Below, in pieces: positions 1 through 5,815 of a stretch of 6,278 nucleotides of DNA. Source of the stretch: Actinomycetes bacterium (lineage in GTDB: Bacteria > Actinomycetota > Acidimicrobiia > Acidimicrobiales > RAAP-2); the NCBI GenBank assembly GCA_021849765.1, contig JAJZSM010000096.1:1-6278 (forward strand). Reading direction: 5' to 3'. Made by a program: the position numbers and the translations under genes. Under the pieces are notes generated by a model. That model was not told the DNA's origin. It worked only from the letters and a program-made list of their open reading frames with translations, and searched no databases. Positions within the stretch are counted from its first letter, which is position 1, and each line of letters begins with the position of its first letter.

Positions 1-830
1 AGGGCGCAATCCTCGTGGCATTGGCTGTCGCCGCGTACTTTCACCGGGCCCAGGGCGATGTCACCTTCAACCTGCTGCTCGCCCTCGCGACGTGGTTCAT
101 TGGCGACAGCATCCGGACCCGCCGCGAGTTCCGCCGCGCCATCGCCGAACAGGTCGCCGAACGGCAACGTCGTGAGATCGACCAAGCCCACCGCGCGATC
201 AGTGAGGAGCGCCTCGAGATCGCCCGCGAGCTCCACGACATCCTCGCCCACAGCCTCAGCGTGATCGCAGTCCAGTCGGGGGTCGGACGCCACGTGATGG
301 ACCAGCAGCCCGAGCAGGCCCGACGAGCGCTCGCGACCGTCGAAGAGACGAGCCGCCAATCCCTCGACGAGTTGCGCCGCGTGATCACCGTCCTGCGACG
401 CACCAATGCCAACCCGGACGCCCCCGCCCACACCCCCACACCGGATCTGTCGGACCTCACCGAGTTGCTCGACCGCGTCCGGGCCACCGGCATGAAGGTC
501 ACGTGGTGGCTCGACGGTCCCGCACCACACCTGCCACTCGGCCTCGAGCTCTCGATCTACCGGATCGTCCAAGAGGCCCTCACCAACGTCGTCAAGCACG
601 CCGATGGCGCGGACACACTGGTCCACCTCGCCTTCAGCGACCACGACGTCACGATCACGGTCGTAAACGAACCCGGCGCCCACCCGAAAGCGGCGTTGGC
701 GGGCGGGAACACCCACGGGATCATCGGCATGCGCGAGCGGGCCATCGCCTTCGGGGGCACGCTCGACGCGCACACTCGACCCGACGGTGGCTTCGCGGTG
801 ACGGCGGTCTTGCGAACGGTCGGTGAGTGA
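1..830 (+). CDS. Sensor histidine kinase, NarL/DesK-type (HisKA_3 + HATPase_c), 5'-partial
   Basis: Membrane-linked two-component kinase that should autophosphorylate on His and pass the phosphate to the regulator encoded directly downstream. The frame is open to the left edge (base 3 onward encodes GAILVALAV), so the N-terminus is missing and the GTG at 15 is probably internal. Numbering from that GTG: the hydrophobic start and residues 17-31 look like the last membrane segments; a charged linker covers about 34-66; the HisKA_3 dimerisation/phosphoacceptor helix contains ELHDILAHSLSVI, with His74 (codon 234-236) as acceptor; the ATPase N-box is IYRIVQEALTNVVKHA (181-196, Asn191 for Mg-ATP); the G-box region is GIIGMRERA (235-243) followed by GGTLDA. 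The usual DxGxG loop reads VVNEPGAHP, a degenerate form common in actinobacterial members of this family as I recall. The stimulus is unknown. Family confidence is high; the partner is inferred from adjacency. Confidence 0.95.
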   Translation, partial: GAILVALAVAAYFHRAQGDVTFNLLLALATWFIGDSIRTRREFRRAIAEQVAERQRREIDQAHRAISEERLEIARELHDILAHSLSVIAVQSGVGRHVMDQQPEQARRALATVEETSRQSLDELRRVITVLRRTNANPDAPAHTPTPDLSDLTELLDRVRATGMKVTWWLDGPAPHLPLGLELSIYRIVQEALTNVVKHADGADTLVHLAFSDHDVTITVVNEPGAHPKAALAGGNTHGIIGMRERAIAFGGTLDAHTRPDGGFAVTAVLRTVGE

Positions 831-1489
831 TGACCATCCGCGTGGTCGTCGTCGACGATCAGGCCCTCGTGCGCGCCGGTTTTGAGGTGCTGGTTAACTC
901 CGCTACCGACCTCGAGGTCGTCGGCGAGGCCCAGAACGGCGCCGAGGCCGTGACGGTCATCGCCCAGACCAACCCCGACGTCGTCTTGATGGACGTGCGC
1001 ATGCCCACGATGGACGGCATCGAGGCGACGCGGCTCATCACGTCCAGTCCCGCTCGACGCCACACGCGCATCTTGATGCTCACCACGTTCGACCTCGACG
1101 AGTACGTCTTTGACGCGCTTCGTGCCGGGGCCAGTGGCTTCCTCTTGAAGGACACCCCGCCCGAGGAACTGCTCAGCGCGATTCGCGTCATCGCCGCCGG
1201 CGACGCACTGCTCGCACCGAGCGTGACCCGTCGACTCATCGCCGCCTTCACGAGCCGTCCCGCGCCGACGGCGGCGACCGTGGACCTCGGGCGACTCACC
1301 GGGCGCGAACACGAGGTCCTGATCGCGATCGCGCACGGTTCCTCCAACGCCGAGATCGCCGATGAGCTCCACATGAGCGTGGCGACCGTAAAATCCCACG
1401 TGAGTCGGATCCTCGCCAAGCTCGACGCCCGCGACCGGACCCAACTCGTCGTGCTCGCCTACCAGACGGGGATCGTGACCGCCGGGTAG
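830..1489 (+). CDS. Response regulator, NarL/FixJ (LuxR-HTH) family
   Basis: DNA-binding response regulator and partner of the upstream kinase. The ATG at 830 shares its A with the kinase stop (TGATG), which implies translational coupling; a GTG three bases earlier (827) is in frame but less likely. From ATG, 219 residues. The receiver domain covers about 1-120: acidic pair Asp9/Asp10, phosphoacceptor Asp55 in VVLMDVRMPTMDG, Thr85/Thr86 in LMLTTFD and Lys107 in GFLLKDTPPEEL. After a linker rich in Ala, Pro and Thr, a LuxR-type HTH covers about 155-216, with LTGREHEVL at its start and the recognition-helix region SVATVKSHVSRILAKL. All residues needed for phosphorylation are present. The stop at 1487-1489 is one base from the convergent phosphatase stop. 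The regulon cannot be told from this window. Confidence 0.96.
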   Translation: MTIRVVVVDDQALVRAGFEVLVNSATDLEVVGEAQNGAEAVTVIAQTNPDVVLMDVRMPTMDGIEATRLITSSPARRHTRILMLTTFDLDEYVFDALRAGASGFLLKDTPPEELLSAIRVIAAGDALLAPSVTRRLIAAFTSRPAPTAATVDLGRLTGREHEVLIAIAHGSSNAEIADELHMSVATVKSHVSRILAKLDARDRTQLVVLAYQTGIVTAG

Positions 1490-1490
1490 A

Positions 1491-2306
1491 TCAGGTCAGT
1501 TCCGCGGACAAGTCGGCCACCGACCCGACGACGCGCGACGGCTTGTAGGGGTACTGGTTGGCCGACTCCTCGCTCGAGACGCCCGAGAGCACGAGCACGG
1601 TGTGCAAGCCCGCCTCGAGACCGGCGACCACGTCAGTGTCCATCCGGTCGCCCACCATCGCGGTCGTCTCGGAGTGCGCGTTGAGCTCACGCAACGCCGA
1701 GCGGATCATCAGTGGGTTCGGCTTGCCGACGAAGTACGGCTGTCGACCGGTCGCCTTGCTGATCAACGCCGTCACCGCGCCGGTCGCCGGGAGCGGCCCC
1801 TCGAGGCTCGGACCGGTGGGGTCGGGGTTGGTCGCGATGAAACGCGCGCCTTCGCCGACGAGGCGCACCGCGCGGGTGATCCGGTCGAAGCTGTAGCTAC
1901 GGGTCTCGCCGACCACGACGTAGTCGGGCTCGTTCTCGGACTGGGTGTAGCCGATGTCGTGCAGCGCGGTCGTGAGGCCGACCTCGCCTATGACGAAGGC
2001 CGTGCCACGGGGACGCTGGGCATCGAGGAAGACGGCGGTCGCCAGCGCCGAGGTCCAGATGTGGTCCTCGGGGACGTCCAGGCCGTTCCAGCGCAACCGG
2101 GCGCTCAGGTCGCGACGGGTGTACATCGAGTTGTTGGTCAGCACGAGAAACGGCGTGCCCCGGTCGCGCAGGCGCTGGAGGAACTCCGTCGCGCCGTCGA
2201 TCGGGTGTTCCTCTCGCACCAGGACCCCGTCCATGTCCAGCAGCCACGACTCGACGTGCGTGGCGTGAGTGATGTGCGGTCGGGGATGTCCGTGGTTGTC
2301 GGGCAT
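1491..2306 (-). CDS. HAD-superfamily IIA phosphatase, NagD-like
   Basis: Predicted cytoplasmic phosphohydrolase of the HAD-IIA group (NagD / phosphoglycolate / 4-nitrophenyl-phosphatase type). All four HAD motifs are visible in 271 residues, the usual length: motif I LLDMDGVL with nucleophile Asp24 and acid/base Asp26; motif II VLTNNS with Thr57; motif III Lys195 in YFVGKPNP; motif IV GDRMDTDV with Asp220, Asp223 and Asp225. The cap contains FIATNPDPTGP and a GAVTALISKATGRQP stretch typical of NagD-like enzymes. The ATG at 2306 is preceded by a perfect AAGGAGG ribosome site nine bases away, which fixes the start. The first 20 residues are His-rich and precede the fold. It is transcribed away from the radical SAM gene and ends one base from the response regulator. 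The substrate cannot be deduced; a housekeeping nucleotide or sugar-phosphate role is the default guess. Confidence 0.93.
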   Translation of the reverse strand: MPDNHGHPRPHITHATHVESWLLDMDGVLVREEHPIDGATEFLQRLRDRGTPFLVLTNNSMYTRRDLSARLRWNGLDVPEDHIWTSALATAVFLDAQRPRGTAFVIGEVGLTTALHDIGYTQSENEPDYVVVGETRSYSFDRITRAVRLVGEGARFIATNPDPTGPSLEGPLPATGAVTALISKATGRQPYFVGKPNPLMIRSALRELNAHSETTAMVGDRMDTDVVAGLEAGLHTVLVLSGVSSEESANQYPYKPSRVVGSVADLSAELT

Positions 2307-2315
2307 GGTGCGGAC

Positions 2316-2322
2316 CCTCCTT
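2316..2322 (-). promoter_or_regulatory. Shine-Dalgarno site of the HAD phosphatase
   Basis: On the minus strand this reads AAGGAGG, a full match to the anti-SD core, nine bases before the ATG at 2306. It is the strongest ribosome site in the window and decides the phosphatase start. Confidence 0.85.
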
Positions 2323-2336
2323 CGTCGTCGCCCCCG

Positions 2337-2342
2337 ACCCTA
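2337..2342 (-). promoter_or_regulatory. Possible -10 element for the HAD phosphatase
   Basis: On the minus strand this reads TAGGGT, fitting the actinobacterial TANNNT -10 pattern, and would give a leader of about 25 bases containing the strong SD site. No convincing -35 hexamer lies 16-19 bases upstream, so this is tentative. It sits inside the 96-base divergent region shared with the radical SAM gene. Confidence 0.22.
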
Positions 2343-2402
2343 CATGGCGTCGCACGGGTCATCGCGCCACGAACCGCGCGACGGGCGTGCGAGACTGACG
2401 GG

Positions 2403-3701
2403 ATGGAGACGGCACGTTCGAATCCCTCCGACGTTTCCAGCGCCGTCACGATCGTCAAGCCCGTCGGGCCGATCTGCAACCTCGACTGCGACTACTGCTA
2501 CTACCTCGCAAAGACCGAGCTCTTCGCGAGCGACGAGCGCTACCGGATGTCCGAGGACGTGTTGCGCGCGTACCTCACGAGCGCGATCGCCGGATCGAAG
2601 GCTTCGCCCGTGCACGTGGTCTGGCACGGCGGCGAGCCACTGCTCGCGGGCCGCGCCTTCTACGAACGGGCCTTCGCGATCCAGGCGGAGCTCGCCCCCG
2701 AGGGCTGGACCTGGCTCAACAGCTTCCAGACCAACGGCACCCTGCTCGATGACAGCTGGGCCGCCTTCATCGCCGAGCACCACGTCGCGGTCGGCCTCAG
2801 CGTCGATGGTGGACCGTCGACCCACGACGCGCTGCGACACGACCGCCGTGGTCGAGCGACCCACCACCGCGTGCTCGACGCGCTGGCCCGCCTGCGCGCG
2901 CGAGGGGTCGAACCCGACATCTTGTGCACCGTGAACGCGGCCACCGCGGCGCGACCCCTCGAGGTCTACCGGTACTTGCGCGACCTGGGGGTCACGTGGA
3001 TCCAGTTCATCCCGATCGTCGCCCGCGACGTCGACGGCGTCGTCACGCCCGAATCGGTCGGGCCGGCCGAGTTCGGGGACTTCCTCATCGCGATCTTCGA
3101 CGAGTGGGTCCGTCACGACATCAACCGCCTCGTCGTCCAGGGGTTCCTCGAGGGCCTCTTCGTGACCACCAACGGCGGCGGCACGCTGTGCGTCACCGCA
3201 GAGACCTGCGGCCAAGTACTCGCGATCGAACACGACGGCGGCGTCTACGCCTGTGACCACTTCGTCGATCCCGAGCACCGCCTCGGGTCGATTCGTACCG
3301 ACCAGCTGCTCGACCTCGCGTCGTCGCCCACCCAGGTCGCCTTCGGCCAGGCCAAGCGCGACGCGTTGCCGTCCCAGTGTCAGCGATGCCCCGTCCTGTC
3401 GTTCTGCCACGGCGGCTGCCCGAAGGACCGCTTCACCCTGAGCGAGGACGCAGAGCCCGGGCTCAACTACCTCTGCGAGGGATTCCGACGCTTCTACAGC
3501 CACGCGCGCACGAACCTCGAGCGCATGGGTGAGCTCGTGCGCACCGGCACCCGACCGTCGAGCATCATGGGTGAACTCGCCGGCGACGAGGCCCGTCGCG
3601 AGCGCCGCTTTCAGGTCGCGGGCCGCAACGACCCGTGCCCCTGCGGCAGTGGCCGCAAGTACAAGCACTGCTGTCTTTCCACCCGCCAGGCGCGAACCTA
3701 A
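2403..3701 (+). CDS. Anaerobic sulfatase-maturating enzyme (radical SAM/SPASM) with C-terminal SEC-C motif
   Basis: Predicted cytoplasmic anSME, which oxidises a Cys or Ser in the active site of type I sulfatases to C-alpha-formylglycine without oxygen. 432 residues. The radical SAM cluster motif is CNLDCDYC (Cys25, Cys29, Cys32); the SAM-binding motif is HGGEP (75-79). The SPASM region has the full set for two auxiliary 4Fe-4S clusters: Cys263, Cys269, Cys284, then Cys326-x2-Cys329-x5-Cys335-x3-Cys339 and Cys358. Cys284 is followed by Asp285 in ACDHFV, matching the catalytic Asp277 of the Clostridium perfringens enzyme. Residues 408-424 add a SEC-C zinc motif, RNDPCPCGSGRKYKHCC. The ATG at 2403 has only a weak GACGGG ribosome site; the frame stays open far upstream, but the protein fold begins at TIVKPVGPICNL, so this start is preferred. 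No sulfatase gene is in the window; another SPASM peptide-modifying role is less likely given the Cys/Asp match. Confidence 0.92.
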   Translation: METARSNPSDVSSAVTIVKPVGPICNLDCDYCYYLAKTELFASDERYRMSEDVLRAYLTSAIAGSKASPVHVVWHGGEPLLAGRAFYERAFAIQAELAPEGWTWLNSFQTNGTLLDDSWAAFIAEHHVAVGLSVDGGPSTHDALRHDRRGRATHHRVLDALARLRARGVEPDILCTVNAATAARPLEVYRYLRDLGVTWIQFIPIVARDVDGVVTPESVGPAEFGDFLIAIFDEWVRHDINRLVVQGFLEGLFVTTNGGGTLCVTAETCGQVLAIEHDGGVYACDHFVDPEHRLGSIRTDQLLDLASSPTQVAFGQAKRDALPSQCQRCPVLSFCHGGCPKDRFTLSEDAEPGLNYLCEGFRRFYSHARTNLERMGELVRTGTRPSSIMGELAGDEARRERRFQVAGRNDPCPCGSGRKYKHCCLSTRQART

Positions 3702-3715
3702 CGCCAAGGATGACC

Positions 3716-3732
3716 GCGCGACTCGATCGCGC
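3716..3732. terminator. Weak hairpin between convergent anSME and arsC genes
   Basis: A 6-bp stem GCGCGA / TCGCGC with a 5-base loop (CTCGA) fills most of the 30-base gap between the convergent stops at 3701 and 3732. It is symmetrical, so it could act in both directions. There is no U-tract, and short GC palindromes are common in such DNA, so termination is only a suggestion. Confidence 0.28.
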
Positions 3733-4175
3733 TACGACGGCAACGTGACACCGAGCTCCAGAAGCAGATGGCGCACTCGAGCGTCGATGTCGTCGACAAT
3801 CCGCTCGACGACCTCACGCGGCTGGCCGGCCGGGTCCTCGACCGTCCAGTCGAGGTAGCGCCGCCCGGGGAACACCGGGCACGTCTCGCCACAGCCCATC
3901 GTGATCACCACGTCGGCGTCGCGCACGAGCTCACCGGTGAGCAGGGTCGGTGTCTCGGCTTGCGTGTCGATCCCGCGACTCGCGAGCACCGTCGCCACCA
4001 TCGGGTTCACGGACGGGCCGGGCTCGGAGCCGGCCGACAGCACGGTCACCGACCCCTTCGCGTACGACTCGGTCAGGCGCTTGGCCGCGACCGACCGGCC
4101 CGAGTTGTGCACGCACGCGTAGAGCACTACGGGCGGTCGCGACCGCATCGACTCGGAAGTGGCATCACTCGTCAT
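3732..4175 (-). CDS. arsC: Arsenate reductase, LMW-phosphatase-fold (ArsC)
   Basis: Cytoplasmic reductase converting arsenate to arsenite for export by the adjacent pump. 147 residues with the low-molecular-weight tyrosine-phosphatase fold. The anion-binding loop is CVHNSGRS (Cys21 nucleophile, Arg27, Ser28). A second cysteine pair sits in MGCGETCPVFPG (Cys95 and Cys99), expected to relay the disulfide or mixed thiol. The general acid is Asp114 in VEDPAGQP. The pattern is actinobacterial in style; members in that phylum can use thioredoxin or mycothiol/mycoredoxin, and I cannot tell which applies here. The ATG at 4175 overlaps the acr3 stop by four bases (ATGA) and has GAAGGAG just upstream, so it is translated from the acr3 message. 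About the first 14 residues are a polar extension. It is the last gene of the arsenic cluster, convergent with the anSME gene. Confidence 0.95.
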   Translation of the reverse strand: MTSDATSESMRSRPPVVLYACVHNSGRSVAAKRLTESYAKGSVTVLSAGSEPGPSVNPMVATVLASRGIDTQAETPTLLTGELVRDADVVITMGCGETCPVFPGRRYLDWTVEDPAGQPREVVERIVDDIDARVRHLLLELGVTLPS

Positions 4176-5248
4176 GGGGTCTCCTTCGCGTAGAACCGCC
4201 GTCTCGCCCACTGGGCGAGGTACACCAGCGCGATCAACGCCGGCACCTCGATGAGCGGTCCGACCACGCCCGCCATCGCCTGACCCGAGGTGACCCCGAA
4301 GGTGCCGATCGCCACGGCGATCGCGAGCTCGAAGTTGTTGCCGGCCGCGGTGAAGGCGAGCGTGGCCGTGCGCGCGTAGGGCAGTCGCAGTGCGACGCCG
4401 AGTGCGAAGGACCCGATCCACATGATCGCGAAGTAGCAGAGCAACGGCACTGCGATGCGCACGACGTCGAGCGGCCGGTGCGTGATCGTGTCGCCCTGGA
4501 GGGCGAACAACACGACCACGGTGAACAGCAGGCCGTAGAGGGCGAGCGGTCCGATGCGCGCCAGAAACGTCCCCTCGTACCAGGTACGACCACGGGTGCG
4601 CTCGCCAATCCGGCGGGTCACGTAGCCCGCCACCAGCGGGACCCCGAGGAAGATCAGGACGCTGCGCGCGATCGTCCACATCGACACGTCGACGCTCGCG
4701 CCCGAGAGACCGAGCCAGTGGGGCAGCACCTCGAGATAGAAGTAGCCGAGTCCGGCGTAGGCGATGATCTGAAAGACCGAGTTCACCGCCACGAGCACGG
4801 CCGCGGCCGTCGCGTCGCCGCAGGCGAGGTCGTTCCAGATCAGCACCATGGCGATGCACCGCGCCAGTCCGATGAGGATCAGTCCCGTGCGATAGGCGGG
4901 CAGGTCGGCGAGGAAGATCCAGGCCAGGGCGAACATGACGAGCGGACCGATGAGCCAGTTCAGGATCAATGAGGTCACGAGGAGACGACGATCGGCGGCG
5001 ACGATGCCGACCTCGCCGTAGCGGACCTTCGCGAGGACCGGGTACATCATCACGAGCAACCCGATTGCAATCGGCAGGCTCGTACCTGCGACCTGCACGT
5101 GGTTGAGCGACTGATTGAGCGTCGGTATCAGTCGCCCAAGGACGATCCCGACCACCATCGCCAATCCGATCCACACCGGCAGGAAGCGGTCGAGGCGACT
5201 GAGTCGTCGAATCGGTGCCTCGATCGTCGTGAGTTCCGGTGTCGTCAT
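4172..5248 (-). CDS. acr3: Arsenite efflux permease, ACR3 family
   Basis: Inner-membrane arsenite exporter of the ACR3/BART group. 358 residues, the normal family length, with about ten hydrophobic segments. Diagnostic stretches are LARCIAMVLIWNDLACGDA with Cys131, aligning with the essential TM4 cysteine of characterised Acr3 proteins; AFTAAGNNFELAIAVAIG with Glu307, aligning with the functional TM9 glutamate; and GPLIEVPALIALVYLA near the end. The cytoplasmic N-terminus (about 1-22) is polar. The ATG at 5248 was chosen because it gives the family length; a GTG at 5338 in the same frame would add 30 residues with no resemblance to Acr3. Its ribosome site is weak. Its TGA overlaps the arsC ATG. 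It lies 130 bases downstream of the DsrE-type gene on the same strand, so it is probably cotranscribed with it from the ArsR-controlled promoter, though an internal promoter in the gap cannot be excluded. Confidence 0.95.
   Translation of the reverse strand: MTTPELTTIEAPIRRLSRLDRFLPVWIGLAMVVGIVLGRLIPTLNQSLNHVQVAGTSLPIAIGLLVMMYPVLAKVRYGEVGIVAADRRLLVTSLILNWLIGPLVMFALAWIFLADLPAYRTGLILIGLARCIAMVLIWNDLACGDATAAAVLVAVNSVFQIIAYAGLGYFYLEVLPHWLGLSGASVDVSMWTIARSVLIFLGVPLVAGYVTRRIGERTRGRTWYEGTFLARIGPLALYGLLFTVVVLFALQGDTITHRPLDVVRIAVPLLCYFAIMWIGSFALGVALRLPYARTATLAFTAAGNNFELAIAVAIGTFGVTSGQAMAGVVGPLIEVPALIALVYLAQWARRRFYAKETP
4181..4187 (-). promoter_or_regulatory. Shine-Dalgarno site of arsC inside acr3
   Basis: The minus strand reads GAAGGAG, five bases before the arsC ATG and within the last codons of acr3. 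It supports independent or reinitiated translation of arsC at the ATGA overlap. Confidence 0.7.
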
Positions 5249-5352
5249 CGCATGAATCCCGTCGTGGCGGGCCCGTGCGCCCGGCGCCGATGGTAGCCGC
5301 CTCGAGAACCGGTTGGGCGCGCCGCCGATGGACGCCACGTTGCGCTGCTCAT
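5245..5352 (-). other. Candidate 35-codon upstream ORF in the acr3 leader
   Basis: The 130-base gap between the DsrE-type gene and acr3 is fully open in one frame from an ATG at 5352 to a TGA at 5245-5247 that overlaps the acr3 ATG (ATGA). An AGAGG stands about nine bases before this ATG. The peptide is Arg-, Ala- and Ser-rich with no cysteine and no recognisable domain. It could couple translation into acr3, or be a chance open frame in GC-rich DNA. I see no other gene or strong terminator in this gap. Confidence 0.2.
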
Positions 5353-5378
5353 GGGTAACCGCCTCTTCGCCCGATGAC

Positions 5379-5735
5379 CTAGAAGCTGAGTACGGCCGCG
5401 CCGTCGAGGGCGAAACGGACGAAGGCGTCGCGAGCGAACTCGAGTGTCACGCCCCGTGCTGTCAACGCGTCGTCCTGGGCGTTCGCCATGGCGGCGTTGA
5501 CACACGCCCCGACGCGCACGCCGGCGCAGACTAGGGCGTCGATCTGCTCACGGAACTCGACTCGTACCGGGTCCGTGCTCGCCTCGGTGATCGCCGTCTG
5601 GGCTGATCCGAAACAGAAGACCTCGAGGTCGACCCCGGCCTCGGGCGCCGCCTGGCGAACGCGCTCGGCCACGTGGGAGCCGGCGTTGAGTGAGTCGTTG
5701 TCACCGTGGAACAGGAAGATAACGGTCTTGGCCAT
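5379..5735 (-). CDS. DsrE/DsrF-family small cysteine protein in the ars cluster
   Basis: Small cytoplasmic protein with the DsrE/F-like (YchN/COG1416-type) alpha/beta fold: N-terminal strand and loop KTVIFLFHGDNDSLNAG, second strand VDLEVFCFGSAQTAIT, then ALVCAGVRVGACVNAAMA and a C-terminal segment VRFALDGAAVLSF. Cys78 is at the place of the conserved cysteine used by DsrE-like sulfur carriers; Cys41 and Cys70 are additional. 118 residues, typical for the family. The ATG at 5735 was preferred because family members begin close to this strand; a GTG at 5750 would add five residues. Neither has a strong ribosome site. It lies between arsR and acr3 on their strand, directly after the operator-like repeat, so it is probably induced with the pump. 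DsrE-type proteins move persulfide sulfur between enzymes or act as redox accessories. A thiol or sulfur role in arsenic defence is inference from position only. Confidence 0.85.
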   Translation of the reverse strand: MAKTVIFLFHGDNDSLNAGSHVAERVRQAAPEAGVDLEVFCFGSAQTAITEASTDPVRVEFREQIDALVCAGVRVGACVNAAMANAQDDALTARGVTLEFARDAFVRFALDGAAVLSF

Positions 5736-5775
5736 GTCACTCGCAATCACACTCGAAGGGTCTCTCGCAACCGTG

Positions 5776-5781
5776 ACCTTA
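5776..5781 (-). promoter_or_regulatory. Putative -10 of the DsrE-acr3-arsC promoter
   Basis: The minus strand reads TAAGGT, fitting TANNNT, in the only clearly AT-rich patch of the window. Transcription would begin near 5769, giving a leader of about 34 bases before the ATG at 5735. The 18 bases upstream of it are almost exactly the inverted repeat at 5781-5799; the expected -35 position reads CGGTAA, a poor match, so this promoter may be weak or activator-independent only when ArsR leaves. Confidence 0.4.
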
Positions 5782-5799
5782 TCATCGTTTATCGACGAT
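5781..5799. promoter_or_regulatory. Putative ArsR operator (7-5-7 imperfect inverted repeat)
   Basis: ATCATCG - TTTAT - CGACGAT, with six of seven arm bases pairing and an AT-rich centre, in the 80-base gap between arsR and the DsrE-type gene. ArsR/SmtB repressors bind inverted repeats with AT-containing cores that overlap promoters. Here the repeat occupies the -35/-10 spacer of the candidate promoter, the right place for repression. A looser 10-base periodicity (TTATC..CG) also runs through 5779-5808. Binding by this ArsR is inferred, not shown. Confidence 0.45.
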
Positions 5800-5815
5800 T
5801 ACCGATTTAGTCCGA

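Noticed and set aside
641..700. Degenerate ATPase D-box (VVNEPGAHP) in the kinase as a sign of inactivity
   Set aside because: The His, N-box and GIIGMRERA motifs are intact, and an Asn-containing loop at this place is usual in this actinobacterial kinase group as I recall it.
557..1444. 295-codon minus-strand frame opposite the kinase and regulator
   Set aside because: Gly/Asp/His-rich translation without motifs, antisense to two well-supported genes.
1602..2402. In-frame upstream extension of the anSME frame across the HAD gene (open from 1602)
   Set aside because: It runs antisense through a clearly real HAD phosphatase, its translation has no domain character, and homologous sequence begins only after the ATG at 2403.
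2340..3707. 455-codon open frame on the minus strand opposite the anSME gene
   Set aside because: The translation is low-complexity Ala/Val/Asp/Arg with no motif; long antisense frames are expected opposite GC-rich genes with biased third positions.
3950..4972. 340-codon plus-strand frame opposite acr3 and arsC
   Set aside because: Highly charged Arg/Asp/Glu/Gln/His-rich translation with no fold signature, antisense to membrane-protein codons; a typical shadow.
4176..5174. Continuation of the arsC frame upstream through acr3, giving a 480-codon frame
   Set aside because: The upstream part is the Arg-rich shadow of acr3. The ATG at 4175 with GAAGGAG and an ATGA overlap is a sound arsC start, and the length matches the family.
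5268..5283. Hairpin CGGGC-N6-GCCCG in the acr3 leader as a terminator or attenuator
   Set aside because: Only a 5-bp stem with no U-tract; this level of pairing is common by chance in such GC-rich DNA.
5249..5338. GTG at 5338 as the acr3 start
   Set aside because: It would add 30 polar residues unlike any Acr3 N-terminus. The ATG at 5248 gives the standard length.
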